Positions 49,926 to 59,441 are shown, counted from the first letter of the stretch. The stretch is 64,000 bases of DNA from CAZKGE01 sp964636405 (GCA_964636405.1 CAZWSI010000005.1:1-64000); one strand, 5' to 3'. Notes: generated by a model not told the origin, from the sequence alone. Numbers and translations: made by a program.

Positions 49926-51542
49926 TTATTGCGCCGGCAGGGCGAAAAGCTCGTCTATGCCCATGCCGAATGTACTCTCCACGGCCACTACCATACGCTT
50001 TACCGAATACTGATACACATCCGAAGCGTCCGTGACCAAAGGATCGTTTATAGCCCGAATGAAGTATTGCTCAACCGTGAGGCCATCGTCGCTGCACCAT
50101 ACGTCGACATGCTCGCCCGAGCTGATGAAAAAACTGTATTCCGCGCCGCCGCCGCCGTTATCGTCCGCTCCTACGGAAAACCGTTTTTCGTCCATGTGAT
50201 AGACCACCACGATGCGATATTCCTTGCTCAGCGGCGTAAAAAAGCGTACCTCGCCGCCGCCCTCCCAGGGCGCCTGTTTTGGATCATGGATCGAAACGTC
50301 AAAATAATCGCCAGCTTCATTTTGATACACGTATTGATAGCCGCAAACCTCCTGCCTTGCAACAAACCCAAGGCTCGCGAGTGACAGCGTCGCAAACGGC
50401 ATCGCGAACAGCTCGTCTGCCGTCATGCCGCAGGCGCTTTCGACCGTGCTGTTATAAAAGTCAACGGGCGCAAGCAGCAGGTCGCCGTCGGCTTCGGGGA
50501 AGATAGCGCGAATGTGTGCTTCGGCACTCTCCCTGCCCGCAAATTTACTGTCCAGACTAAAGCTGCCGTCGGCAACAAAATATAAATAGTTAAGCACAAA
50601 TTCGCCGTTCTTGTATGCCAAGACCACATATGCGTCATGCTCCGGGTAATAGCCGATATCCACCTTGTATCCGTCCGTTCCGAACACCGTTCGAACGCAG
50701 TTTTGCATGGAATCTTCCCCGGAATAGCCCCATTCGTCATGGTTGATGCGCACGGACGCCCGCTCACCGTCATAAATGGCCTGCTTGCGCGCATCGTCCA
50801 TGACAAAGCCCAGCTCTGCAAGCGTGGACGGCGCAGGCACGATCACAAAATCTTTTTCTGCAAGGTTTGGGCAGATATCCGCCAAGGGCGCATAGTCCAG
50901 CTTGCAGCCCTCAAGATACAGTTGCTTCAGATTCGTCAGCCCGGCAAGCGGCGACGCGTCCGCTATCGTCGAGTGCTCCAAACGGAGATGTTCGAGGCCG
51001 GTAAGCTTTGAAAGCGCGCCGTAGTCCTCCGCCGCACAGCCGGTCAGGACAAGCGTTTTAAGGCTTGTGAGTCCGGCAAGCGGCGAGATATCCGCGATTG
51101 GGTTCCCGCCCAGCGCCAGCGTATCGAGCTTTGTCAGGCCAGCCAGCGGCGTTATATCGGTTATCGCGTGATCGGTCAGGTCAAGGCTTTCAAGCCCTGT
51201 GAAGTATTCCAGGCCATCCAGGGCCTTCACGGGGATCCATTCGGAGGCATGCCGCTCCCAGTCTGCGCTTAAATCCAGTCTCGTTACCGCCGCAGCGTCG
51301 GAAGCGGCGATCTCACCCGCAGGTTTACCAATCGCACCGCGCACCAGCTTTTCCAAAGCCGGATCGGCAAACGCGACCGTTTCTTCCGTCAACGGCTCGC
51401 TTGCCTGGGGCAGGGACGCCTCCGGCGCGGCCGTTTCCCGCGGCGCGGGCTGCGAAGCCTGCAATGCACAGGCCGTAAGCGTGCAAAGGAAAATACCTGT
51501 CAGCAGGAACGCAAGGCATCTTCTCCTTTGCTTATCCTCCAT
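49926..51542 (-). CDS. leucine-rich-repeat lipoprotein
   Basis: A 538-residue lipoprotein with a signal peptide and lipobox LTAC. A Pro/Ala/Glu-rich linker is followed by about five leucine-rich repeats of 22 residues (e.g. LTKLDTLALGGNPIADISP), of the SD22/internalin-like type. The C-terminal half (about 215-538) is beta-rich with two similar blocks ending MTADELFAMPFA and MGIDELFALPAQ, suggesting an internal duplication. It probably binds proteins or glycans at the surface. The ATG at 51542 gives a normal signal peptide; a GTG at 51581 would add 13 residues. Confidence 0.85.
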   Translation of the reverse strand: MEDKQRRRCLAFLLTGIFLCTLTACALQASQPAPRETAAPEASLPQASEPLTEETVAFADPALEKLVRGAIGKPAGEIAASDAAAVTRLDLSADWERHASEWIPVKALDGLEYFTGLESLDLTDHAITDITPLAGLTKLDTLALGGNPIADISPLAGLTSLKTLVLTGCAAEDYGALSKLTGLEHLRLEHSTIADASPLAGLTNLKQLYLEGCKLDYAPLADICPNLAEKDFVIVPAPSTLAELGFVMDDARKQAIYDGERASVRINHDEWGYSGEDSMQNCVRTVFGTDGYKVDIGYYPEHDAYVVLAYKNGEFVLNYLYFVADGSFSLDSKFAGRESAEAHIRAIFPEADGDLLLAPVDFYNSTVESACGMTADELFAMPFATLSLASLGFVARQEVCGYQYVYQNEAGDYFDVSIHDPKQAPWEGGGEVRFFTPLSKEYRIVVVYHMDEKRFSVGADDNGGGGAEYSFFISSGEHVDVWCSDDGLTVEQYFIRAINDPLVTDASDVYQYSVKRMVVAVESTFGMGIDELFALPAQ

Positions 51543-51607
51543 TCGGTTTCCAATTCGTCCTGATTCTCTCTTTTGCCACACGCATGTCGATTTGATTGGG
51601 CAACTGC

Positions 51608-51636
51608 ATTCTATCAGACAGAGCGCGGCGTGTCAC
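51608..51636 (-). promoter_or_regulatory. promoter of the LRR lipoprotein
   Basis: On the minus strand GTGACA (51631-51636) and TAGAAT (51608-51613) with a 17-nt spacer. Confidence 0.6.
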
Positions 51637-51692
51637 GAACATTTCGCGGGTGTAAGCAGCTTTTTGCGCCGCACAGCCACAGCGGCTTTTCA

Positions 51693-51721
51693 TTGACGGC
51701 AATGAGGCCGGACGGTATAAT
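51693..51721 (+). promoter_or_regulatory. promoter of the alpha-galactosidase operon
   Basis: TTGACG (51693-51698) and a perfect TATAAT (51716-51721) with a 17-nt spacer. The transcription start would be only about 14 nt before the ATG. Confidence 0.75.
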
Positions 51722-51741
51722 GAGCATGGGGTGATGCTGGG

Positions 51742-54087
51742 ATGGTTTCCGTAGAAAACGGCGTGTTTTACCTTTCCACCGCTGCGACGAGCTATTTTTT
51801 CCGCGCAACAAAATTCGGGCACCTTGAGCATGTTTATTACGGCGAGCGTCTGCCGCACGCATCGATCGAGCCGCTTCTGCTGAAACGCACAAGCGGCTTT
51901 GGCTCGAGCGTGCTTTACGACGAAAGCGACGCGAATTATTGTCTCGATCTGCTTCCGCTCGAGTGGAGCGGCATTGGGCGCGGAGATTACCGCACGCCGC
52001 CCGTGGAAGCAAGGCTCCCGGACGGCAGCTATGCGTCGGACTTTACCTATGCATCCTATGCCGTTTCGGAGGGCGCGGTTGAGATGGAGCGTCTGCCCTG
52101 CGCCTACGCGGACGAAAGCCCTGTGCAGACCTTGTGCGTCACGCTGCGCGACGTGCCCGGCGGCTTGACGCTTCTGCTTTACTACGGCGTATACGAGGAA
52201 ACGAACGTCATTACGCGCCGGACGGTGCTGATAAACGAAAGCGGCGGCAAGGTGGAGCTGCGCAAGCTGATGAGCCTGTCGCTCGATTTGGAAAACCGTG
52301 GCGATTCGCTGGTCACCTTCGACGGCGCGTGGATACGCGAGGCGCATAGGCATGATCGCAAGCTGCAATACGGCATGTACGTAAACGCATCGTCCACCGG
52401 CGCGTCGAGCAACCGCCATAACCCGGGCTTCCTGCTTTATGAGGAGCACGCCTGCGAGCAAACGGGCAACGTATACGGCTTTAATCTGATTTACAGCGGC
52501 AATCATTACGGCGCGGCGGAGCTTTCCGCCCAGGAGCTGGTGCGCGTGCAGTTGGGCGTCAATCCCCAGTGCTTCTGCTGGACGCTTGCGCCCGGCGAGC
52601 GCTTTGAAACGCCGGAGGCGATCATGAGCTTTTCCAACGGCGGCTTCAATGGCTTGTCCCACAATTTTCACGATTTTATCAACCGGCATATCGTGCGCGG
52701 GGACTGGAAGGGCCGGGAGCGGCCGGTGCTCATCAACGATTGGGAAGCCTGTTTTTTTGATTTCAGCCGGGCAAAGCTATTGCGGCTTGCCCGGCGGGCA
52801 AGCAAGCTCGGCGTGGAGCTCTTTGTGCTGGACGACGGGTGGTTTGGCGCGCGCGACAACGACCGTGCGGGTCTTGGCGACTATCGCGTAAACAAAAAAA
52901 AACTGCCCGGCGGGCTTTCCGGCTTTTCGCGGGATATTGCGCGCCTGGGCATGCGCTTTGGGCTGTGGTTTGAGCCGGAAATGGTCAACCGTGACAGCGA
53001 TTTATACCGCGCGCACCCGGAATACGCGCTCGAAACGCCCGGACGCACGCCCTGCCTTGGCCGCAACCAGCTCGTGCTTGATTTGTGCAACCCGGCCGTG
53101 CGGGATTACATCGTTGCTTCCGTGAGCGGGATACTCGACGAGGCGCGCGTTTCTTATGTGAAGTGGGACATGAACCGGCATATCTCCTGCGCCTTCTCCC
53201 CCGTCCTCGCCGAGCAGGGGCGCTTTTACCACAGCTACATACTGGGCCTTTACGACGTGCTAGCGCGCATCTTCCGTCCGCGCCCGCACATTCTGCTTGA
53301 GACCTGCTCGAGCGGCGGGAACCGCTTCGATCTGGGCATGCTATGCTATTCTCCGCAGGTGTGGAGCTCGGACGATACGGACGCGGCGGAGCGGCTGAAA
53401 ATCCAAACGGGACTCTCGTACCTCTATCCCCTTTCCACTATGGGCGCGCATGTGTCCGCCTGCCCGAATCAGCAGACGCTGCGCGAAACGCCGCTTTCCG
53501 CGCGCTTTAACATGGCGGCGTTCGGGTGCTTTGGCTACGAGCTGGACTTAAAGCGCATGAGCTTCATCGAGCGCCGCGAGCTGCGCGATCAGGTCACCTT
53601 CTACAAAGCGCACCGTCGCACGCTTCAATACGGATGCTTCTATCGCTTCGACCCCGTTAAGCCCAACAAGGCGCACCTGCTCTGCGTTTCGCGCGACGGC
53701 TCCGAGGCGGTGGCGGGCTTTTTCCAAACGCAGTCGTGCGCAGCGGAAGGCGGCGACCGCCTGCCGCTTGCGGGCCTGGAAAGGGACGCGGCTTATACGA
53801 TGGATACCAAGCCGCAAAGGCTTTTTATCAAGCGCTTTGGCGGGCTTATCCGGCACGTTGTGCCCTTTGACCTCAATCCAAACGGCTTTATCATGCGGCT
53901 GGTGAACCGCTTTTACGCGCTGTGGGACTGCGAGGAGCACTACGAGGCGGACGGAAAAACGCTCATGCAGGGCGTAAGGCTGAACAATCAGTTTGTGGGC
54001 AGCTATTACGCCAAGGATATCCGGCTGCTTGGAGACTTTGGCTCAAATCTGTATGTGATCAGACAAAGAAGGGATGGGATAGGATGA
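51742..54087 (+). CDS. alpha-galactosidase, GH36
   Basis: A 781-residue cytosolic glycoside hydrolase that removes alpha-galactosyl units from melibiose, raffinose-like sugars or galactosides. The barrel carries the signature VLDDGWFGARDND, the catalytic nucleophile in VKWDMNRH, CSSGGNRFD, and the acid/base Asp in WSSDDTDA. There is no signal peptide, so its substrate must be imported, presumably by the coupled GPH symporter. The ATG at 51742 follows GGGGTG. Confidence 0.95.
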   Translation: MVSVENGVFYLSTAATSYFFRATKFGHLEHVYYGERLPHASIEPLLLKRTSGFGSSVLYDESDANYCLDLLPLEWSGIGRGDYRTPPVEARLPDGSYASDFTYASYAVSEGAVEMERLPCAYADESPVQTLCVTLRDVPGGLTLLLYYGVYEETNVITRRTVLINESGGKVELRKLMSLSLDLENRGDSLVTFDGAWIREAHRHDRKLQYGMYVNASSTGASSNRHNPGFLLYEEHACEQTGNVYGFNLIYSGNHYGAAELSAQELVRVQLGVNPQCFCWTLAPGERFETPEAIMSFSNGGFNGLSHNFHDFINRHIVRGDWKGRERPVLINDWEACFFDFSRAKLLRLARRASKLGVELFVLDDGWFGARDNDRAGLGDYRVNKKKLPGGLSGFSRDIARLGMRFGLWFEPEMVNRDSDLYRAHPEYALETPGRTPCLGRNQLVLDLCNPAVRDYIVASVSGILDEARVSYVKWDMNRHISCAFSPVLAEQGRFYHSYILGLYDVLARIFRPRPHILLETCSSGGNRFDLGMLCYSPQVWSSDDTDAAERLKIQTGLSYLYPLSTMGAHVSACPNQQTLRETPLSARFNMAAFGCFGYELDLKRMSFIERRELRDQVTFYKAHRRTLQYGCFYRFDPVKPNKAHLLCVSRDGSEAVAGFFQTQSCAAEGGDRLPLAGLERDAAYTMDTKPQRLFIKRFGGLIRHVVPFDLNPNGFIMRLVNRFYALWDCEEHYEADGKTLMQGVRLNNQFVGSYYAKDIRLLGDFGSNLYVIRQRRDGIG

Positions 54088-55451
54088 AATCAGACTACAA
54101 GCGCAATTATTTCTGCTTTGGCCTCGGCACCATTGGGCGGGACATGTTCTATACGGTTGTGAGCATGTACATGCTGACCTATATGACCGAGGTGCTGAAT
54201 CTCCCGGACGCGACGCTCGCGCTCATGACCACCGCGCTGCTGCTGCTCCGCATCTTCGACGCGGTCAACGACCCCATCACGGGCGTGATCGTGGACAACA
54301 CGCGCTCGCGCTTTGGCAAATTCAAGCCATGGATTTTGATCGGCGCGGTGCTTGGCTCGGTCTTTATGGTGCTCATGTTTACCGATGTTGGGCTCACGGG
54401 CGTTTCCTATGTAGTATTTATGTCGGTGATGTACCTCTTTTGGGACTTTACCTACGGGCTTAACGACATTGCCTACTGGTCTATGCTCCCCGCGCTTTCT
54501 CTGGATCAAAAAGAGCGCGAAAAAATGGGCGCGTTTGCTCGCATCTGCGCCAATATCGGGCTGTTTGTTGTCGTTACCTGCGTCTTGCCCATCACCGGCA
54601 TGCTTGGCGACGCCTTTGGCAATGCCAAGACGGGCTGGTTCGTGTTTTCGCTCATCGTCGTATTCTTCCTGCTCGCCTTCCAGTGCTTTACGCTCTTTGG
54701 CGTGAAGGAAACGGAGGTGTCCTTCAAGAAGGAGGAAAAGACCTCTCTGCGCGAAATGGTGCGGGTGCTATTCCAAAACGATCAGCTTATGATCACGGCG
54801 CTTGCCATGTCGCTGTTTAACATCGGGTATTTCACGACCACGAGCTTTGGCACCTACTTCTTTATCTACGCCTACAAGGACCCCAACATGTATTCCATCT
54901 TCGCGGTGGTGCTGGGCGTTTCACAGCTTGCGGCGCTGATGATCTTCCCGCTGTTTTCCAAAAAATACAGCCGCAAAACGCTCTATACAGCAGCGACCGT
55001 GCTTGTCGTGATCGGCTATATTATCTTCTTCTTCTCCCCGATGAACATGCTCTACATCGGCGTTGCGGGGGTGCTGCTCTTTGTGGGGCAAGCGTTTATT
55101 CAGCTTCTCATGCTCATGTTCCTCGCGGATACCATCGAGTACGGCCAGTGGAAGCTCGGCAAGCGCAACGAAAGCGTAACCTTCTCCGTGCAGCCGTTCC
55201 TCAATAAGCTGGGCGGCGCGATTTCCACGGGCGTGGTCGGCTTTACGCTCATTATCTCCGGCATTAACGAAGCCACGCCCGAAACCGTCACAAGTCAGGG
55301 CCTGCTGATTATGAAGTTCGCCATGATGATCTTCCCGCTCGTTTCGATCGCGGCGGGGTATCTCGTGTACCGCTTCAAGTATAAGCTCGACGCGAAGATG
55401 TACGGCGAGATCGTAAGCGATTTGAAGGCGCGCGGCGATATTGCCGAATAG
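54084..55451 (+). CDS. GPH family sugar:cation symporter
   Basis: A 455-residue twelve-helix transporter of the glycoside-pentoside-hexuronide family (MelB/LacS type). Near the N-terminus are FGLGTIGRDMFYTVVSMYML and the family motif NDPITGVIVDNTRSRFGKFKPW. The ATG overlaps the alpha-galactosidase stop (ATGA), so it most likely imports the alpha-galactoside. It has no C-terminal IIA domain. Confidence 0.94.
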   Translation: MKSDYKRNYFCFGLGTIGRDMFYTVVSMYMLTYMTEVLNLPDATLALMTTALLLLRIFDAVNDPITGVIVDNTRSRFGKFKPWILIGAVLGSVFMVLMFTDVGLTGVSYVVFMSVMYLFWDFTYGLNDIAYWSMLPALSLDQKEREKMGAFARICANIGLFVVVTCVLPITGMLGDAFGNAKTGWFVFSLIVVFFLLAFQCFTLFGVKETEVSFKKEEKTSLREMVRVLFQNDQLMITALAMSLFNIGYFTTTSFGTYFFIYAYKDPNMYSIFAVVLGVSQLAALMIFPLFSKKYSRKTLYTAATVLVVIGYIIFFFSPMNMLYIGVAGVLLFVGQAFIQLLMLMFLADTIEYGQWKLGKRNESVTFSVQPFLNKLGGAISTGVVGFTLIISGINEATPETVTSQGLLIMKFAMMIFPLVSIAAGYLVYRFKYKLDAKMYGEIVSDLKARGDIAE

Positions 55452-55478
55452 ACAATCCTGGTTTTTTGAACGGAAAAA

Positions 55479-55508
55479 GGCCCCGCGCAAAGGTGCGCGG
55501 GGCCGCTT
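55479..55508 (+). terminator. terminator of the alpha-galactosidase operon
   Basis: GGCCCCGCGC and GCGCGGGGCC form a perfect 10-bp stem with a 6-nt loop, followed by GCTTTTC. On the other strand CTTTTTCC follows, so it can also end the convergent mutase gene. Confidence 0.8.
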
Positions 55509-55557
55509 TTCTGCGAACGCTTTTGTATGCGCCGCGCTTGAGGCGCGCGGCAGTCGG

Positions 55558-56772
55558 CTAAAACGCGCCGCGAATCAGCCTGCTCATGAGCGTGTGACCC
55601 TCCTCGATCAAGAGCCCCGTTTCCCCGCACGCCGCCTCCGAATAACGGTGCGCGTGCGGCAGCGTCTCGTGCGCGCTGTCAAAGAGTACAAAGGGCACGG
55701 GATCGGCCGTGTGCGTGCGCAACTCCATGGGCGTTGCGTGATCCGGCATGAGCAGCACGCGAAAATCGCCCTCCGCGCGAAGCTTTTCCAGAACCGGCCC
55801 GAGTATTTCCCGGTCGATTTGCTCGATGGCCTCCATTTTGCAGGCAAGGTCGCCCGCATGCGCGCTTTCGTCGGGGGCCTCCACATGGATATAAACCAGC
55901 TCGCAGCCCTCGTCGTAAAGGCGCATGGCGGCGCGCGCCTTGGCGGCGCAGTCCGTACGTTTGCCGCCCGTCGCGCCGGGGATAAACGGCGCTTGCATAC
56001 CCATGCACACGGCAAGCCCCTTAATGATATCCACCGCGCACGCCACCCCCGCGCGCACGCCGTACACCTCCGCAAAGAGCGGAATAGAGGGCTTTGTGCC
56101 CTCGCCCCACAGCCAGCAGGTATTGGCGGGCGGCTCGCCGCGCATAACGCGCGCCTTGTTGACGGGATGCTCCCTTAGCAGCGCCCAGCTCCTTTTTTGA
56201 AAGGCCAGAAGGCGCTCGCTATAGCGTCCCTTCGGCAAATAGGCGGCGATTGGTTTGCCGGTGATATCGTGCGGCGGCGTGAAAATCGTGCCAGTTTCGG
56301 CATGATTGAGCACGAGACAGTGTTTAAAGCTCATGCCTGGATACAGCCGCATATCTTGCTCGTTTAGACGCTCCGCCAGATATTGGATGAGCGCCGCGCT
56401 TTCCTCCGTGGGGATCTCGTCCGCGGAGAAATTCTCCATCACCGCGTCCTCGTATACGGAAACGTCGCTGAGCGTCGAAAGATTGCAGCGGATGGCCACG
56501 TCGTCGTCGCGCAGCGCAATGCCGAGGCTGGCCGCCTCGAGCGGCGAGCGCCCGGTGGCGTACGCGCGCGGATCGCAGCCCAGAACGGAAAGATTCCCCG
56601 TATCGGAGCCCGGCGGCATACCCAAAGGAATGGTGCGCGCAAGGCCCGCCGCACCGCCGCGCGCAAGCGCGTCCATGGCGGGCGAATAAGCCGCCTCGAG
56701 CGGCGTTTTGCCGGAAAGCGCGGCAAGCGGCCGGTCGGCCATGCCGTCGCAGAGCATTACAAGATATCTCAT
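55558..56772 (-). CDS. cofactor-independent phosphoglycerate mutase / homoserine-kinase-like protein
   Basis: A 404-residue alkaline-phosphatase-superfamily enzyme. MRYLVMLCDGMADRP opens with the metal-binding Asp, then PLGMPPGSDTGNLSVLGCDP with the nucleophile Ser/Thr region, YIHVEAPDESAHAGD, and LLMPDHATP. It belongs to the ApgM-related family, within which a branch (TIGR02535) is proposed to be homoserine kinase. Neighbouring tdh-kbl and a distant thrC fit threonine metabolism, but glycolysis cannot be excluded. GGGAGGGGG precedes the ATG. Confidence 0.88.
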   Translation of the reverse strand: MRYLVMLCDGMADRPLAALSGKTPLEAAYSPAMDALARGGAAGLARTIPLGMPPGSDTGNLSVLGCDPRAYATGRSPLEAASLGIALRDDDVAIRCNLSTLSDVSVYEDAVMENFSADEIPTEESAALIQYLAERLNEQDMRLYPGMSFKHCLVLNHAETGTIFTPPHDITGKPIAAYLPKGRYSERLLAFQKRSWALLREHPVNKARVMRGEPPANTCWLWGEGTKPSIPLFAEVYGVRAGVACAVDIIKGLAVCMGMQAPFIPGATGGKRTDCAAKARAAMRLYDEGCELVYIHVEAPDESAHAGDLACKMEAIEQIDREILGPVLEKLRAEGDFRVLLMPDHATPMELRTHTADPVPFVLFDSAHETLPHAHRYSEAACGETGLLIEEGHTLMSRLIRGAF

Positions 56773-56816
56773 CACGCATTCCCCCTCCCGCGCCAGGCGC
56801 AAGCTTCGACAGTGAG

Positions 56817-56845
56817 AATATACAAGCTTTTTCATGTTCCGTCAA
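56817..56845 (-). promoter_or_regulatory. promoter of the mutase-like gene
   Basis: On the minus strand TTGACG (56840-56845) and TATATT (56817-56822) with a 17-nt spacer, about 45 nt before the ATG at 56772. It excludes the longer reading frame to 56835. Confidence 0.75.
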
Positions 56846-56922
56846 CCGGCACGCTTCACCGCTTGCTTTTCTGCGTTGAAAAGCGGTTCATTATATATTC
56901 GCGTCCCGCGCCCGCAGGGCGG

Positions 56923-56951
56923 TTGAAAAGGGGGCATAAGTGCGCTATATT
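56923..56951 (+). promoter_or_regulatory. promoter of tdh-kbl
   Basis: TTGAAA (56923-56928) and TATATT (56946-56951) with a 17-nt spacer, leaving an 85-nt leader. Confidence 0.65.
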
Positions 56952-57042
56952 TAGTTGGAAACAAGGATTCGCGGAGTTCTTCCGTTCCATGGCGGCGCGC
57001 CGCCGAATCGATTTTGCCTAACAGGAAGGATGGTGTAGCTTT

Positions 57043-58083
57043 ATGCCGACGCGCATGATGGACGCGCTTGTTAAAACCTCGCCCGGAAAGGGCCTTACGC
57101 TGATGAAAATGCCTGTGCCGGAGCCCGGCATCGGCGAAGTGCTGATCAAAATTCACAAGACCGCCATCTGCGGCACGGATGTGCACATATACAACTGGGA
57201 TGCGTGGAGCCAAGCGCATATCGAGCCGCCCATGATTATCGGCCACGAGTATGTGGGCGAAATTGCCGCCGTCGGGCCCGGCGTGGAGGGCTATCATCCG
57301 GGGCAGATCGTATCCGGCGAGGGGCACATTGTCTGCGGCCGCTGCCGCAACTGCCGCGCGGGCAACGGCCAGTGGTGCAAGCACACCGTGGGCGTAGGCG
57401 TGCAGCGCAGCGGCGCGTTTGCGGAGTATCTATGCATTCCGGCCACGAACGTGATCGTCATCCCGGAAGGAATCGACGAGGAACTCGTGAGCTTTTTTGA
57501 CGCGTACGGCAACGCCTTCCACACGGCCACCATGTTCGACGTGATCGGCGAGGATGTGCTCATCACCGGCGCGGGGCCTATCGGGGTCATGGCTGCGGGC
57601 ATCTGCGCGCACAACGGCGCGCGGCGCGTCATCGTAACGGACGTGAACGATTACCGGCTGGATTTGGCCAAAAAGATGGGCGCGACCGCCACGGTTAATC
57701 TGCTCCGCGACGATTTGGACGAAACCATGCGCGGCCAGAATATCATCGAGGGCTTCGACGTAGGCTGCGAAATGAGCGGCAACGGCGCGGCGCTCAATCA
57801 AATGCTCAAGCACATGCGCAACGGCGGGAAATGCGCCCTGCTTGGCATCGCAGGCCCGAATACGGTGATCGACTGGAACGACGTCATTTTTAAGGGCCTG
57901 ACCTTACAGGGCATCTACGGCCGCAAGATGTACGAAACCTGGTATAAAATGACGACCATGGTGGAGGCGGGATTCGACCTTTCGCCCGTCGTCACGCACC
58001 GCTTCCCCTACCCCGCGTTTGAAGAAGGCTTTGCCGCCATGAACAGCGGAAAATCGGGCAAGGTCATCCTAAGCTGGATATAA
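57043..58083 (+). CDS. tdh: L-threonine 3-dehydrogenase
   Basis: A 346-residue zinc alcohol-dehydrogenase-family enzyme that oxidises threonine to 2-amino-3-ketobutyrate. The catalytic zinc ligands are in KTAICGTDVHIYNWD and IIGHEYVG. The structural zinc cysteines lie in CGRCRNCRAGNGQWC. The NAD fold has DVLITGAGPIGVMAAGICA. GGAAGGATGG precedes the ATG. It is followed by kbl 14 nt later, completing the threonine-to-glycine path. Confidence 0.97.
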   Translation: MPTRMMDALVKTSPGKGLTLMKMPVPEPGIGEVLIKIHKTAICGTDVHIYNWDAWSQAHIEPPMIIGHEYVGEIAAVGPGVEGYHPGQIVSGEGHIVCGRCRNCRAGNGQWCKHTVGVGVQRSGAFAEYLCIPATNVIVIPEGIDEELVSFFDAYGNAFHTATMFDVIGEDVLITGAGPIGVMAAGICAHNGARRVIVTDVNDYRLDLAKKMGATATVNLLRDDLDETMRGQNIIEGFDVGCEMSGNGAALNQMLKHMRNGGKCALLGIAGPNTVIDWNDVIFKGLTLQGIYGRKMYETWYKMTTMVEAGFDLSPVVTHRFPYPAFEEGFAAMNSGKSGKVILSWI

Positions 58084-58097
58084 AGGAGGAAACGACG

Positions 58098-59279
58098 ATG
58101 AAAAACGCGTATTCCATCTACGAAAGCATGCTGCGCGATATTCGGGCGGCGGGCACCTACAAGGACGAGCGCATCATCACCACACCGCAAAGCGCGCGCA
58201 TCGACACGACCGCCGCGCGCGGCGTGCTCAACCTCTGCGCCAATAACTATCTAGGTCTTTCGGCTGATCCCCGGCTGATTGCGGCCGCCAAGGCCTCTTA
58301 TGACGAATGGGGCTTCGGTCTTTCCTCCGTGCGCTTTATTTGCGGCACGCAGGGTATTCACAAGGAGCTGGAGGGCCGCATCGCGCGCTTCCTCGGCATG
58401 GAGGACGCGATTTTATATTCCTCGTGCTTCGACGCGAACGGCGGCCTGTTCGAAACGCTGCTCACAGCCTTAGACGCGGTGATTTCAGACGAGCTCAATC
58501 ACGCAAGCATCATCGACGGCGTGCGGCTGTGCAAGGCCAAACGCCTGCGCTACAAGAATAACGATATGGTTGAGCTCCGCGCGCAGCTCGAGGCCGCGCG
58601 GGATTGCCGCGTCAAGCTGATCGCGACCGACGGCGTGTTCTCCATGGACGGCTACATCGCCAATCTTGCCGGCATTTGCGACTTGGCCGAGGAATACGGC
58701 GCGCTGGTTATGGTGGACGATTCTCACGCCGTGGGCTTTATGGGCGCGCACGGGCGGGGCACGCCGGAATACTGCGGCGTTATGGGCCGCGTGGATATCC
58801 TCACGGGCACCTTCGGCAAGGCGCTCGGCGGCGCGTCGGGCGGATATACGGCGGCAAAGCGGGAGGTGGTCGAGCTGCTTCGCCAGCGGTCGCGGCCGTA
58901 TCTGTTTTCAAATACGGTGGCCCCCGCCATCTGCGCGGCGACGATCAAGACCATCGATCTGCTGGAGGAATCCACGGCGCTGCGCGACGGTGTGCACGAA
59001 AACGCCCGTTATTTCCGCGAGGAAATGGGAAAGCTGGGCTTTGATTTGCTGCCGGGCGAGCACCCCATCGTGCCCGTCATGCTCTACGACGCGGTGACGG
59101 CGCAGGAATTTGCGCGCAGGATGCTCGAAAAGGGCGTATACGTGGTGGGCTTTTGCTACCCCGTGGTGCCCCTGGGCAGGGCGCGCATCCGCACGCAGCT
59201 CTCCGCCGGGCACACGAAGACGGATCTCGATTTTGCCGTGCAGTGCTTTGCCGAGGTCAAGAAGGATATGGGATTATAG
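58098..59279 (+). CDS. kbl: glycine C-acetyltransferase (2-amino-3-ketobutyrate CoA ligase)
   Basis: A 393-residue PLP enzyme of the alpha-oxoamine synthase family. It splits 2-amino-3-ketobutyrate with CoA to glycine and acetyl-CoA. It carries CANNYLGLSADPRL and MVDDSHAVGFMGAHGRGTPE, with the PLP lysine in GTFGKALGGASGG. AAAGGAGGAAAC precedes the ATG. Confidence 0.97.
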   Translation: MKNAYSIYESMLRDIRAAGTYKDERIITTPQSARIDTTAARGVLNLCANNYLGLSADPRLIAAAKASYDEWGFGLSSVRFICGTQGIHKELEGRIARFLGMEDAILYSSCFDANGGLFETLLTALDAVISDELNHASIIDGVRLCKAKRLRYKNNDMVELRAQLEAARDCRVKLIATDGVFSMDGYIANLAGICDLAEEYGALVMVDDSHAVGFMGAHGRGTPEYCGVMGRVDILTGTFGKALGGASGGYTAAKREVVELLRQRSRPYLFSNTVAPAICAATIKTIDLLEESTALRDGVHENARYFREEMGKLGFDLLPGEHPIVPVMLYDAVTAQEFARRMLEKGVYVVGFCYPVVPLGRARIRTQLSAGHTKTDLDFAVQCFAEVKKDMGL

Positions 59280-59308
59280 GGCGATTCGCGCTCCTTCTCC
59301 GTTCTTTG

Positions 59309-59334
59309 CGCCGTCTTGTCAGGCGGCGTTTTTT
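59309..59334 (+). terminator. terminator after kbl
   Basis: CGCCGTC and GGCGGCG form a 7-bp stem with one G-U pair and a TTGTCA loop, followed by TTTTTT. Confidence 0.75.
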
Positions 59335-59341
59335 GTTTGCG

Positions 59342-59370
59342 TTTACCGAAGCGAAAAAATATATTATAAT
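59342..59370 (+). promoter_or_regulatory. promoter of the ECF sigma/anti-sigma pair
   Basis: TTTACC (59342-59347) and a perfect TATAAT (59365-59370) with 17-nt spacing. Confidence 0.55.
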
Positions 59371-59406
59371 AACCGTGAAGAAAAACGGAAAAACAACGCT
59401 CTATAT

Positions 59407-59420
59407 ATTGTGATCACAAT
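59407..59420. promoter_or_regulatory. 14-bp palindrome ATTGTGATCACAAT in the sigma-gene leader
   Basis: A perfect palindrome lies between the promoter and the TTG start. TGTGA and TCACA are adjacent without the 6-nt spacer of CRP/FNR sites, so its binder is unknown; an operator or an RNA hairpin are both possible. Confidence 0.45.
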
Positions 59421-59441
59421 CAAACGGAAAGGAGAGCGTCT

